A stretch of DNA of 29,328 nt from NCBI GenBank assembly GCA_900544115.1, contig UQTW01000029.1, positions 1 to 29,328 on the forward strand, written 5' to 3'. This document shows positions 15,135-23,213 of this stretch, one piece after another. Position numbers and translations under genes: made by a program. A model generated the notes under the pieces. It was given only the letters and a program-made list of their open reading frames with translations. It was not told the origin of the DNA and ran no database searches. Each line of letters starts with the position of its first letter. Within the stretch, counting starts at the first letter, position 1. The stretch is from an uncultured Collinsella sp. GTDB taxonomy: Bacteria; Actinomycetota; Coriobacteriia; Coriobacteriales; Coriobacteriaceae.

Positions 15135-15974
15135 TCAGCCCTTGACGGCACCTGCCACCACACCGTCGATGATGTACTTCTGGCAGAAGATGTACATGAT
15201 GACGATGGGGATGACGACCATCATGATGCACGCCATCATGGGACCGAGCTCGACGTGGCCATAGCCGCCACGGAAGTACTGGATCAAGATAGGAATGGTC
15301 TTGTACTTGGTGGAGTCGAGCGTAAGGTAGGGCAGCAGATAGTCGTTCCAGACCCACATGGTCTCAAGGATGCCGACCGAAAGATAGGTGGGCTTCATAA
15401 TGGGAAGGACGATCTTAAAGAACACTTGGACCGGGTTGCAGCCGTCGATCATGGCCGCTTCCTCAATCTCGAGCGGGATGTTCTTGACGAAGCCGGCGAA
15501 CATAAAGACCGCGAGGCCCGCGCCAAAACCAAGGTAGATGAAGCAGATGTTAAACGGCGTGTTAAAGCCGATGCGGTCCGCGAGGTTGGACAGCGTGAAC
15601 ATGAGCATCTGGAACGGTACGACCATCGAGAAGACGAACAGGTAATAGAAGAAGTTCGAGATCTTGCTGTTGACGCGCACCACGTACCAAGCGCACATGG
15701 AGCAGCACACCAGAATCAGCACGACCGACGTGACCGTGATGATAAGCGAGTACATAAACGCCGAGGCAAAGCCCTGCTCGTTCAGAGCGTGCACGTAGTT
15801 TGCGAGGCCGTTGAACGTCTCGGGCGTGAGCAGATCGAACGCCGTGGTGGTGCTGATTGCGGTCGCTTTCTTAAAGGAATTGAGCGCAATCATGAACACG
15901 GGGTAGATCCATGCGAGCGACAGGATCGTAAAGAAGATCGAGAGCGCGCGGTTGATAGCCTTATCGCGTTTCAT
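15135..15974 (-). CDS. Carbohydrate ABC transporter permease, MalG/MsmG type
   Basis: A 279-residue inner-membrane permease with about six transmembrane helices, the first at residues 12-33. The cytoplasmic EAA loop that docks the ATPase is EEAAMIDGCNPVQVFFKIVLP (residues 171-191). The start overlaps the stop of the preceding permease by one base (TAATG), so they are translationally coupled; GGAGGTG lies eight bases before the ATG. With its partner it forms the channel of a CUT1-class oligosaccharide importer. Confidence 0.93.
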   Translation of the reverse strand: MKRDKAINRALSIFFTILSLAWIYPVFMIALNSFKKATAISTTTAFDLLTPETFNGLANYVHALNEQGFASAFMYSLIITVTSVVLILVCCSMCAWYVVRVNSKISNFFYYLFVFSMVVPFQMLMFTLSNLADRIGFNTPFNICFIYLGFGAGLAVFMFAGFVKNIPLEIEEAAMIDGCNPVQVFFKIVLPIMKPTYLSVGILETMWVWNDYLLPYLTLDSTKYKTIPILIQYFRGGYGHVELGPMMACIMMVVIPIVIMYIFCQKYIIDGVVAGAVKG

Positions 15975-16828
15975 TACTGCTGCACCTCCTTGGACCTCGT
16001 GGCCTTAAGCTGGATCATAGAAATAGCGACAACCAGGATGCAGAAGATAACTGCCTTGGCCTGACCGATGCCCTGCCATGCGATGCCAGCACGCGAATAG
16101 AACGTGTTGTAGATGTTCAGGGCGAGCATCTCGGTGGAGTGCGCCGGGGCGCCACCGGTAAGGGCGAGGTTCTGGTCGAACAGCTTAAAGCCGTTGGTGA
16201 TGGACAGGAACAGGCAGATGGTGATGGTCGGCATCAGGTTGGGGATCTTAACCTTCCAAAACGTCTGCCATGCCGTAGCGCCATCGACCTTGGCGGCCTC
16301 GATGTAGTCAGACGGAATGGACTGCAGACCGGCGATGTAGATGATCATCATGTAGCCGACCTGTTGCCACAGGGTCAGGATGATAAGGCCCCAGAAGCCA
16401 GCGGCGGAGTTGAGGGCGATAAGCTGGGCACCCACGTTGGAGAGCAGGCAGTTGATCAGAATCTGCCAAATGTAACCCAGTACAATGCCGCCAATCAGGT
16501 TAGGCATAAAGAAAATCGTACGGAAGATGTTGGTGCCCTTGAGCGCCTTGCGAGTGAGCGCCTGCGCAATGGCCAGCGCGATCACGTTGATGAGCACCGT
16601 CGACAGGAAGGCAAACGCCACGGTAAAGAAGAACGACGTGGAGAACTGCGGATCGGACAGCGCGCGCACGTAGTTCTCGATACCGACAAAGTGCGCGTTA
16701 TTGATGGTAATAAACTGGCAGAACGAGAGATAGAAACCCTGGATAAAGGGAATCACGAACCCGATCATAAACGCCAGGCACGTGGGCAGCATAAAGAGCG
16801 GCCACCAGCGCTTGAGTGCTTTGCCCAT
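15974..16828 (-). CDS. Carbohydrate ABC transporter permease, MalF/MsmF type
   Basis: A 284-residue CUT1 permease with about six transmembrane segments, the first at residues 10-36. The EAA loop is YIEAAKVDGATAWQTFWKVK (175-194). It lacks the large periplasmic domain of enterobacterial MalF, as is usual outside Proteobacteria. It lies 87 bp after the binding-protein gene, with a strong hairpin in that gap, and is coupled to the next permease by a one-base overlap. Confidence 0.93.
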   Translation of the reverse strand: MGKALKRWWPLFMLPTCLAFMIGFVIPFIQGFYLSFCQFITINNAHFVGIENYVRALSDPQFSTSFFFTVAFAFLSTVLINVIALAIAQALTRKALKGTNIFRTIFFMPNLIGGIVLGYIWQILINCLLSNVGAQLIALNSAAGFWGLIILTLWQQVGYMMIIYIAGLQSIPSDYIEAAKVDGATAWQTFWKVKIPNLMPTITICLFLSITNGFKLFDQNLALTGGAPAHSTEMLALNIYNTFYSRAGIAWQGIGQAKAVIFCILVVAISMIQLKATRSKEVQQ

Positions 16829-16848
16829 AGAAGGGTCCTTTCAATATG

Positions 16849-16884
16849 CAGGGGGCGGGCAAACCTACGTCTGCCCGCCCCCTG
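16849..16884 (-). other. GC-rich hairpin between binding-protein and permease genes
   Basis: A perfect 13-bp stem, CAGGGGGCGGGCA/TGCCCGCCCCCTG (16849-16861, 16872-16884), has a 10-base loop. No T run follows on the minus strand. Such hairpins between malE- and malF-type genes protect the upstream mRNA from 3' decay and so give excess binding protein; that role is inferred here. Confidence 0.75.
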
Positions 16885-16915
16885 TCGCTAATCAGATAGC
16901 TTGGGCAGCAACTGC

Positions 16916-18232
16916 TTACTCGGAAGCAGCCTTCTCGGTCTTCCAGCCATCGACGAAGGCGTTCTTGACGCCGTCCCACTTGGTGCTGTCGGCAGCATAA
17001 GCGATGAGAGCCTGCTTGAGGTTCTTCTTCCACTCCTCGGAGGGGATGTAAACGAAGTCCCAAGCGACGGTCTTCTTGCCGTCCTTGGCCATAGCAACGG
17101 CCTGCTGCGAGAAGACGTTGGTGGTCTCCTTAGCGCTCTTGAACGGGGCGGTCAGACCCATCTTGTCAGCGATGATGCTGGTGGCGGTGTCAGAAGTGAC
17201 GCACCAATACATGAAGTCCTCGGTGGCCTTCTGGGCATCCTCGGAAGCCTGGGAGCTGACGCACCAGTAGTTCTCGCCGCCGGAGCACAGGCCCTGGTTC
17301 TCCTCGCCATCGACGCCGATGTAGATCGGCAGCATGCCGAGCTGGTCGTCGGTCATACCGGCCTTGGTGAGGTCGGCGTAGGCCCAAGAGCCGTTCTGGT
17401 AGAAGACGGCCTTGCCGGTTGCGAACTCGTTGGTGGCGTCGTCACCGGTCTTGGAGGCGAGCTGCGAAGGATCGCAGGTGGAGTCGGTGATGTACAGGTC
17501 GAAGATCTGCTTAAAGTTGTCGAGATACTCGCCCTTGATCTCGTCGTCCTCCTGGTTGTGCTCCTTCTCGAACTCGTAGTAGAGCGGGAGGTTGGCGAGG
17601 TGCGTGGTGTAGCGCCAGCTGGAGGAGTCATCCATACCGGCGGAAGTGAAGGCACCGTCAACGCCGAGCTCGTCCTTGCGGGCCTGGATGTCATCGGCGC
17701 AAGCCTTCAGCTTGTCGAAGGAGTTGATGTCCTCGGCCTTGTAGCCGGCCTTCTCGAGGAGCTCCTTGTTGTAAATGATGCCGTAGCTCTCCTGAACCCA
17801 GTCGATACCCAGATCCTTGCCGTCGGACTGCAGCGCCAGGGAGTCGTCGATGAGCTCGCCGCGGAGCTTGGTGTCGGAAAGATCGGCGCAGTAGTCCTTC
17901 CAGTTCTTAAGGCCGGTGGGGCCGTTGACCTGGAACAGCGTCGGAGCGGAGCTCTTGGACATCTCGGACTTGAGCTTCTCCTCGTAGGTGTTGGAGGCGG
18001 CGGTCACGATCTTGACCTCGACGCCCTTCTCCTTCTTGTACGCCTTGGCGATCTCCTTCCACTCCTTGTCGACCTCGGGCTTGAACTGGAGGAAGTAGAC
18101 CTCGGCAGCGTCACCAGAAGCAGAGGAGCCGGAGCCGGCAGAACCACCGCAGCCCACGAGACCCAGACCAAGAACCGCAGCCGCGGAACCAGCAAAGCCC
18201 AGGAACTGCCTTCTGCTCATTTCGTTCTTCAT
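16916..18232 (-). CDS. Sugar-binding lipoprotein of a CUT1 ABC importer
   Basis: A 438-residue extracellular solute-binding protein. The N-terminus has a Tat motif (SRRQFLGF, residues 6-13), a hydrophobic core and a lipobox LVGC with lipidated Cys28, followed by a Gly/Ser linker. The mature part has family-1 binding-protein features (EEKLKSEMSKSSAPTLFQVN, YGIIYNKELLEKAGYK, FATGKAVFYQNGSWAYADL). The start is ATG 18230-18232, downstream of AGGGTGG; a GTG six codons earlier lies inside that site. The binding protein is first in the operon with both permeases and the ATPase. Neighbouring malQ and glgP suggest maltodextrin as ligand; this is inference. Confidence 0.93.
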   Translation of the reverse strand: MKNEMSRRQFLGFAGSAAAVLGLGLVGCGGSAGSGSSASGDAAEVYFLQFKPEVDKEWKEIAKAYKKEKGVEVKIVTAASNTYEEKLKSEMSKSSAPTLFQVNGPTGLKNWKDYCADLSDTKLRGELIDDSLALQSDGKDLGIDWVQESYGIIYNKELLEKAGYKAEDINSFDKLKACADDIQARKDELGVDGAFTSAGMDDSSSWRYTTHLANLPLYYEFEKEHNQEDDEIKGEYLDNFKQIFDLYITDSTCDPSQLASKTGDDATNEFATGKAVFYQNGSWAYADLTKAGMTDDQLGMLPIYIGVDGEENQGLCSGGENYWCVSSQASEDAQKATEDFMYWCVTSDTATSIIADKMGLTAPFKSAKETTNVFSQQAVAMAKDGKKTVAWDFVYIPSEEWKKNLKQALIAYAADSTKWDGVKNAFVDGWKTEKAASE

Positions 18233-18340
18233 TACAATCCACCCTTTCACACCGTGGCGGCACCCTTTGCCGCCGCCTTCGGAGATTGGCTCGGGGACTT
18301 TGCCCCTTTTGCTGATTTGTACAATACGCTATTTGGCTAG

Positions 18341-18425
18341 TTGTTTGAACAAGTATTACTAGAGCGGTAGAAAAACTTCGGTGAACGGTAATTTCGACTT
18401 GATACTTGACAAGTTTTGTATAAAC
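18341..18425 (-). promoter_or_regulatory. ABC-operon regulatory region with two GntR-type operators
   Basis: TTGTATAAACAA at 18416-18427 fits TTGTnTAnACAA exactly, and TTGTTTGAACAA at 18341-18352 is a palindrome with one change. They are 75 bp apart and lie between the GntR terminator and the binding-protein start. The core promoter is not clear by eye; TTGTTT/TATCAA with 17-bp spacing on the minus strand is one option. Confidence 0.55.
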
Positions 18426-18448
18426 AATTATTTGTTATCGAATGCAGA

Positions 18449-18497
18449 GAAAACGCCCGATCAAGCCGATGCATCGTCGGTTTGACCGGGCGTTTTC
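18449..18497 (-). terminator. Terminator of the TreR-like gene
   Basis: A 23-bp stem with a few wobble pairs (18449-18471, 18475-18497; outer part GAAAACGCCCG) closes on a three-base loop. On the minus strand it ends in TTTTCTCT. It lies 42 bp after the GntR stop and separates that gene from the ABC operon. Confidence 0.8.
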
Positions 18498-18538
18498 GCT
18501 TTGAGGGCATGAGTCTCGTCAGGCTGCGAGCTAGCCGG

Positions 18539-19258
18539 CTATCGCTTGGAATTGACGCGGTAATGGAAGATCTCGGGGTGTGTGCGGGCATGCGTGACCT
18601 CGAACAAGATGCCGTCCGAGGTGTACGACTGGCTCTCCATAACGGCGACGCAGTTGTACTTGCCAAGGTCCAGATAGCTGCAGTCCTCATCGTTGGCGAG
18701 CTCGACACTCACCGTACGACGGCTCGCCATCACTTTGACGCCGCGCTTGTGCTCCAGATAGCCGTAGATAGAATCCGCCGCGATCTCGGGGGTCAGGCCC
18801 TTGGCGACCGACGCCAAAAAGTAGCCATGGTCCACTTGGCGCGCGCTGCCGTTGAGGCTTCGGACACGCACGACGCGAATCAGCTCCTCGCCCACCTTAA
18901 AGCCCAGGCGGCGAGAGAGTTGCTCAGTGCAAATCAAATGTTCAAAAGACTTGACCTCGGTCGATGCGACGGCATTGTTGCGTTTTGCGAACTCGCCAAA
19001 CGACTCAACCTCTTCGAGTGCGCCCAGCATGTCGGTTTCGCCCTTAAGCCAAATAACGCGCACGCCCTTACCGTGTATAGGCTGCACAAACATCTGGTCG
19101 GCCAGCATGCTCAAGGCGCGTCGAACGGTATTGCGCGTGCAGCCAAACTCCGCGGTCAGCTCGGCTTCGGTTGGCAGCATCTCCTGAAACGCATAGGTCC
19201 CGTTAATGATGCGCGAACGGATCTCGCGGTAGATTCCTTCGTAAATCGCTTTTGGCAT
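18539..19258 (-). CDS. GntR-family (HutC/UTRA) regulator, TreR-like
   Basis: A 239-residue regulator. The N-terminus, IYEGIYREIRSRIINGTYAF, then LPTEAELTAEFGCTRNTVRR and IHGKGVRVIW, is a GntR winged helix close in layout to TreR, the trehalose-6-phosphate-responsive repressor. The UTRA domain follows, with ELIRVVRVRSLNG, DHGYFLAS and ADSIYGYLEHKRGVKV. It lies between a divergent PTS permease and a co-directional ABC operon. TreR-type proteins bind GTnTAnAC-type palindromes, and such sites lie in front of all four surrounding units including its own gene. It probably senses a phosphorylated disaccharide made by the PTS. Whether the sugar is trehalose, maltose or another alpha-glucoside is open. 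Confidence 0.85.
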   Translation of the reverse strand: MPKAIYEGIYREIRSRIINGTYAFQEMLPTEAELTAEFGCTRNTVRRALSMLADQMFVQPIHGKGVRVIWLKGETDMLGALEEVESFGEFAKRNNAVASTEVKSFEHLICTEQLSRRLGFKVGEELIRVVRVRSLNGSARQVDHGYFLASVAKGLTPEIAADSIYGYLEHKRGVKVMASRRTVSVELANDEDCSYLDLGKYNCVAVMESQSYTSDGILFEVTHARTHPEIFHYRVNSKR

Positions 19259-19312
19259 GATTTCACCTCTAATGAATATGTATGGCTAGGCACGATAGCA
19301 TTTCTTAAAGTT

Positions 19313-19320
19313 GTTTAAAC
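19313..19320 (-). promoter_or_regulatory. GTTTAAAC operator upstream of the TreR-like gene
   Basis: A perfect GTTTAAAC palindrome within TTGTTTAAAC, 55 bp upstream of the GntR start, suits autoregulation. It is 122 bp from the identical site in front of the divergent PTS gene. Confidence 0.55.
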
Positions 19321-19419
19321 CGATTATCGGTAAAGTACGGATTATTTACCGTCGACGGTTCCCCCGAAACCCAAATCGGACCGAATCAAAACCGTCAATG
19401 CGGCAAGCAGCCAGTCCTC

Positions 19420-19442
19420 TACAATGAGTTCATTGTTTAAAC
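19420..19442 (+). promoter_or_regulatory. PTS gene promoter with GTTTAAAC operator
   Basis: TACAAT at 19420-19425 is a likely -10. GTTTAAAC at 19435-19442 covers the expected start of transcription, a position where a bound repressor would block initiation. The -35 is not obvious. Confidence 0.55.
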
Positions 19443-19482
19443 GTTCTTGCTCGCACAGCATGTTGCATCCGGAAGGCATATT

Positions 19483-21933
19483 ATGCTGCAGAAAATCCAA
19501 CGTTTTGGCGGAGCCATGTTCGCGCCCGCCATGCTGTTTTCTATATCAGGCCTCATGGTCGGCATCTCCGCCCTCGCCACGACCGTAGACATCGTCGGCG
19601 ATCTCGCCGTATACGGAACCCCTTGGTACGTTTTCTGGACCATCATCCAGCGCGGCTCGTGGACGGTCTTTAAACGTCTCCCGCTCCTTTTTGCCGTAGC
19701 GTTGCCTATCGGTCTTGCCCAAAAGCAACCGGCACGCTGCTGCCTCGAGGCGCTCGTAGCCTATTTTGCCTACTGTTTCTTTTTGAGCGAGATCATTAAG
19801 CTGAGCGGCGACAACCTTGGGCTTAAGTACCCGTCGTCTTTAACCCCCGCCAGCGGCATCACCGTCATCGACGGCATCAAGACGCTCGACACCGGCATTA
19901 TCGGCCCGCTGGCGGTGTCGGCAACCGTCGTCGCCATCCATGACCGCTTCTACGATGCCAAGGTTCCCGATTGGCTCGGCACCTTCTCGGGTTCCTCGCT
20001 GGTCTACCTCATCAGCTTTTTTGCCGTGTTTGCCCTTGCCGCCATCTCGGCCGCCATCGTGCCCTTCGCATACGCTGTGACCGAAACGCTGCGCCACGCA
20101 CTTGCGGGCGTCGGCCCCTTCGGCGTGGGCATCTTTGTGTTTTTGGAGCGAGCGCTCGAGCCCATGGGGCTGCACCATCTGCTCTATATGCCCATCTATT
20201 ACGACAATCTGGTCATTCACGACGGTATTTACGCCACGTGGACCAACCTGCTCCCCATTCTCTCCCATAGCACGCGCCCTTTAAATGAACTTGCGCCCTG
20301 GGCAGGTTTTACCGCCACCGGCTGGGGCAAGCTCTTTGGCCTTCCCGCCATCGCGGCAGCATTCTATTTCACCGCCAAACCCGAACGCCGCGCCGGCCTT
20401 AAGGTCATCCTTTTGCCCGCCATCGTCGCCTCGGTGGTCTGCGGCGTCACCGAGCCGCTCGAGTTTCTCTTTATGTTCACCTATCCCGGACTCTTTTTGC
20501 TCTACGCCGTCCTGTCCTCCTGCCTTGCCATGACCATGAACTTCTTTGGCATCGTCGGCATCTTCTCGGGCGGTCTCATGGAAATGACGGCCTTCAACTT
20601 CATCCCACTCATGCGAATGCATGCCGGCTCCTACCTTTTGGCGCTCGGTATCGGTCTTGCCTTTAGCCTCATCTTTTTTGTTAGTTTTCGAGCACTCATC
20701 TTGGTCTATGACCTTAAGACGCCGGGCCGCGAGGATCATGTCTCCAATCGCGCGGCAATCGATCGTTTAACGGGAAGCGGCTTTGCCAAAGAGCAATCTC
20801 CCAATGGCGAGGTCAGTATTCAATCCGATCAAGATCACGTCCTCGCCGAGCGGGTAATTCAGCTTTTAGGTGGCGTTGGCAATATCGTGGGCGCAACCAA
20901 CTGCGCCACGCGCCTGCGCGTCGAGGTCGCAGACTCTTCCATCGTTGCAGATAATGCGTCGTTTGTCGCGGTGGGCGCCAAGGGCCTCATCATTACGGGC
21001 AAGACCGCCCAGGTGATTATTGGCATCTCCGTTCCCCGCGTCAAAGAGCATTTTGACCAGATCATGGGCCTCGAGCCGGGATTTGTGTCCACCACCTCGG
21101 CCTCCCCTGCCGTCAGCGCAGCCCATAAGCGCGGCGATATCTGCTTCTTCGATATCGACGGAACACTCGCCTGGCAAGACCCTCGAGTGGCACAAGAGCT
21201 TCCCGAGAGCGAGCGAGACCTCTCCCCCTATCCCAATGAAGCGGTCTCGCAAGCCATCCGTGATTTTGTCGCCAAGGGCAATATGGCGTTTATCTGCACA
21301 GGGCGCACGCTGAGCTGCATCCATCCAAAGCTGCTCGAGCTGCCCTGGACCGGCATCGTCTGCCTCGCGGGTGGCTATGTCGAACTTGAGGGACACGTGA
21401 TTCGCGATTTGGCGATGACGCCCGGCATGCTGCAGCGCCTTGCTCCCATTCTTGAGCAATCGGACGAAGTGATTCGTTTTGAGGGACTCAATGGCGTCGT
21501 TCGCATGAGTGCCGATGCGCCCGACGCCCCGGGATACGCCCGCACCGTGGGCGATGCAATTACGCAGCTGCAACATTACAGCGCCTACAAGATCTTAATG
21601 TCCACGTCGCTTGCCAACCGCATCGCTCAGGATCAAGCGTTTGAGCCGCTGCTCTGCTTTAACGAGCTCGAGCTCGAAGTGACCGAGATTTCGCCTCGCG
21701 AATGCACCAAGCGCGAGGGTATCCAGTCCGTACTCGACGCCCTCGATCCCCACCACGGAACCGTATACGGCATCGGCGACGCCAGCAATGACGTCTCGCT
21801 GATGAACGCCGTCGATGTCGGTATCGCCATGGGCAATGCGCCGGACTTCCTCAAGGAAAAGGCCGACTATGTCACCGACAGCATCGACCACGACGGCGTC
21901 GTCACCGCGCTCGAACACTTTGGGCTTATCTAG
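19483..21933 (+). CDS. PTS EIIC-EIIB permease (glucose/maltose family) fused to HAD phosphatase
   Basis: An 816-residue three-part protein. Residues 1 to about 430 are a glucose-superfamily EIIC resembling MalX: FAPAMLFSISGLMVGI, GLHHLLYMPIYYDN, GVTEPLEFLFMFTYP and the linker LKTPGRED. Residues about 450-530 are EIIB with the phospho-accepting Cys474 in TNCATRLRVEV. Residues about 550-816 are a Cof-type HAD phosphatase: FFDIDGTL (Asp557, Asp559), FICTGRT, and GIGDASNDVSLMNAVDVGIA (Asp766, Asp770). ATG 19483 follows GGAAGG; an upstream TTG is less likely. There is no EIIA, so that must come from elsewhere. The phosphatase could dephosphorylate the imported sugar phosphate for non-PTS catabolism, or control effector level; the substrate is unknown. 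Confidence 0.92.
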   Translation: MLQKIQRFGGAMFAPAMLFSISGLMVGISALATTVDIVGDLAVYGTPWYVFWTIIQRGSWTVFKRLPLLFAVALPIGLAQKQPARCCLEALVAYFAYCFFLSEIIKLSGDNLGLKYPSSLTPASGITVIDGIKTLDTGIIGPLAVSATVVAIHDRFYDAKVPDWLGTFSGSSLVYLISFFAVFALAAISAAIVPFAYAVTETLRHALAGVGPFGVGIFVFLERALEPMGLHHLLYMPIYYDNLVIHDGIYATWTNLLPILSHSTRPLNELAPWAGFTATGWGKLFGLPAIAAAFYFTAKPERRAGLKVILLPAIVASVVCGVTEPLEFLFMFTYPGLFLLYAVLSSCLAMTMNFFGIVGIFSGGLMEMTAFNFIPLMRMHAGSYLLALGIGLAFSLIFFVSFRALILVYDLKTPGREDHVSNRAAIDRLTGSGFAKEQSPNGEVSIQSDQDHVLAERVIQLLGGVGNIVGATNCATRLRVEVADSSIVADNASFVAVGAKGLIITGKTAQVIIGISVPRVKEHFDQIMGLEPGFVSTTSASPAVSAAHKRGDICFFDIDGTLAWQDPRVAQELPESERDLSPYPNEAVSQAIRDFVAKGNMAFICTGRTLSCIHPKLLELPWTGIVCLAGGYVELEGHVIRDLAMTPGMLQRLAPILEQSDEVIRFEGLNGVVRMSADAPDAPGYARTVGDAITQLQHYSAYKILMSTSLANRIAQDQAFEPLLCFNELELEVTEISPRECTKREGIQSVLDALDPHHGTVYGIGDASNDVSLMNAVDVGIAMGNAPDFLKEKADYVTDSIDHDGVVTALEHFGLI

Positions 21934-22048
21934 CCAAGCCCCTACCGCACTTGCGGCCGCATGGACCAATCGTCTTCAACCGCCGCGCTCGACGCCCTAA
22001 TGTGGCAATATGTTGTCTGCATAATGCAACGATGCAACCTATCAAAGA

Positions 22049-23074
22049 ATGCGAGAACCCGTGTCCAGTCCGTTTACCAGCTTTTTAGCCCAGCACTTTG
22101 ACCAGATTAACGACTATCTGGCCACGTTCTTTGACGGACAGGCGACTTCCGCCGATATCGAGCGCTACCTGTATACCCCGCTCTCGGCATTTACGGCAAA
22201 CGCTGGCAAGCGCCACCGCCCGCTCATCTGCATGCTCGCCGCCACTGCGGTAGGCGGCAGCTTTGAGAGCGCCCGCAGCGCAGCGGCGGCCATCGAGCAC
22301 TTTCAGTCGGGCGCACTCATCCACGACGACATCGCCGACAACGGGCAGATTCGTCGCGGCAAGCCCTGCATGCACCTTACCGAGGGCACCGGTCTTGCCA
22401 TCAACTGCGGTGACCTGGCGCTCACCATGGTCACCAAGACGGTTCTCGACGACCCCACACTCAACGCAGACGTGAAGCTTCACGTGCTCCACGAGCTTAC
22501 CGAGATGATCGTCCGTACCATCGAGGGCCAAGCGCTCGACCTGGGCTGGGTCCGCGACGAGCGCTTTGACATTTCGGTCGACGATTATCTGGACATGGCG
22601 ACGCACAAGACCGCGTACTACAGCGGAGCGACGCCGCTTGCCGCCGGAGCCATTATCGGCGGCGGCAGCGAAGAGCAGATTGAGGCACTGCGCGCCTTTG
22701 GGCTGCACACGGGCCTTGCCTTCCAGATTCAAGACGACCTGCTCAACTTGATCGGCACCAAGGAGGCCGCCAACAAGGACTTCCGCACCGATATCACCGA
22801 GGGCAAGCGCACCCTCGTTGCCGTGCATGCCCTGTCAGACAAGCGCTATCACGACGAGATCGAGGCAATCCTTTCCTCGGGCACCGAGGACCCTGCGCAG
22901 CTCGCACGCGCCGTGGAGATCTTCCAGGAGACCGGCTCCATCGATTACGCCCACACCTATGCGCTCGACCTGACCGCTAAGGCCAAGGCCGCTATCGAAG
23001 GCGTCGAGCTCGACCCGCATGCGCGCGAGCTCTTCCTCTCAATGGCAGATTTCTTTGTGGAGCGTCTTAACTAG
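22049..23074 (+). CDS. Polyprenyl diphosphate synthase
   Basis: A 341-residue trans-isoprenyl diphosphate synthase, making chains for quinones, undecaprenyl precursors or other isoprenoids. GKRHRP (53-58) is the conserved diphosphate-binding run. The first Asp-rich motif is IHDDIADN (Asp93, Asp94, Asp97), followed by RRGKP. The second is FQIQDDLLN (Asp229, Asp230), with Asn in place of the usual final Asp. GKRT (252-255) follows. Chain length cannot be set by eye. ATG 22049 has no strong ribosome site; a GTG at 22061 is an alternative. The gene is not obviously linked to the sugar genes. Confidence 0.92.
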   Translation: MREPVSSPFTSFLAQHFDQINDYLATFFDGQATSADIERYLYTPLSAFTANAGKRHRPLICMLAATAVGGSFESARSAAAAIEHFQSGALIHDDIADNGQIRRGKPCMHLTEGTGLAINCGDLALTMVTKTVLDDPTLNADVKLHVLHELTEMIVRTIEGQALDLGWVRDERFDISVDDYLDMATHKTAYYSGATPLAAGAIIGGGSEEQIEALRAFGLHTGLAFQIQDDLLNLIGTKEAANKDFRTDITEGKRTLVAVHALSDKRYHDEIEAILSSGTEDPAQLARAVEIFQETGSIDYAHTYALDLTAKAKAAIEGVELDPHARELFLSMADFFVERLN

Positions 23075-23115
23075 CGGGGGTCATAAAACCTGTGGGCAGC
23101 GAGTTTGGGTACAAG

Positions 23116-23145
23116 TTGCTACACTATTGAGTGCATGTTTATAAA
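23116..23145 (+). promoter_or_regulatory. Promoter of the peptidoglycan-binding-domain gene
   Basis: TTGCTA (23116-23121) and TATAAA (23140-23145) are separated by 18 bp, a sigma-70-like arrangement about 70 bp before the start at 23214. Confidence 0.5.
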
Positions 23146-23213
23146 TTGTCTCGCGTTGTCTATCCGACACACGCTCAAAATAGTACGAATGGTACGCCGA
23201 AAGGGGTTCGTTC

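Noticed and set aside
16901..18340. 479-codon plus-strand open frame
   Set aside because: It is antisense to the binding lipoprotein gene, which has a full Tat/lipobox signal and family motifs; the opposite frame has no recognisable domain.
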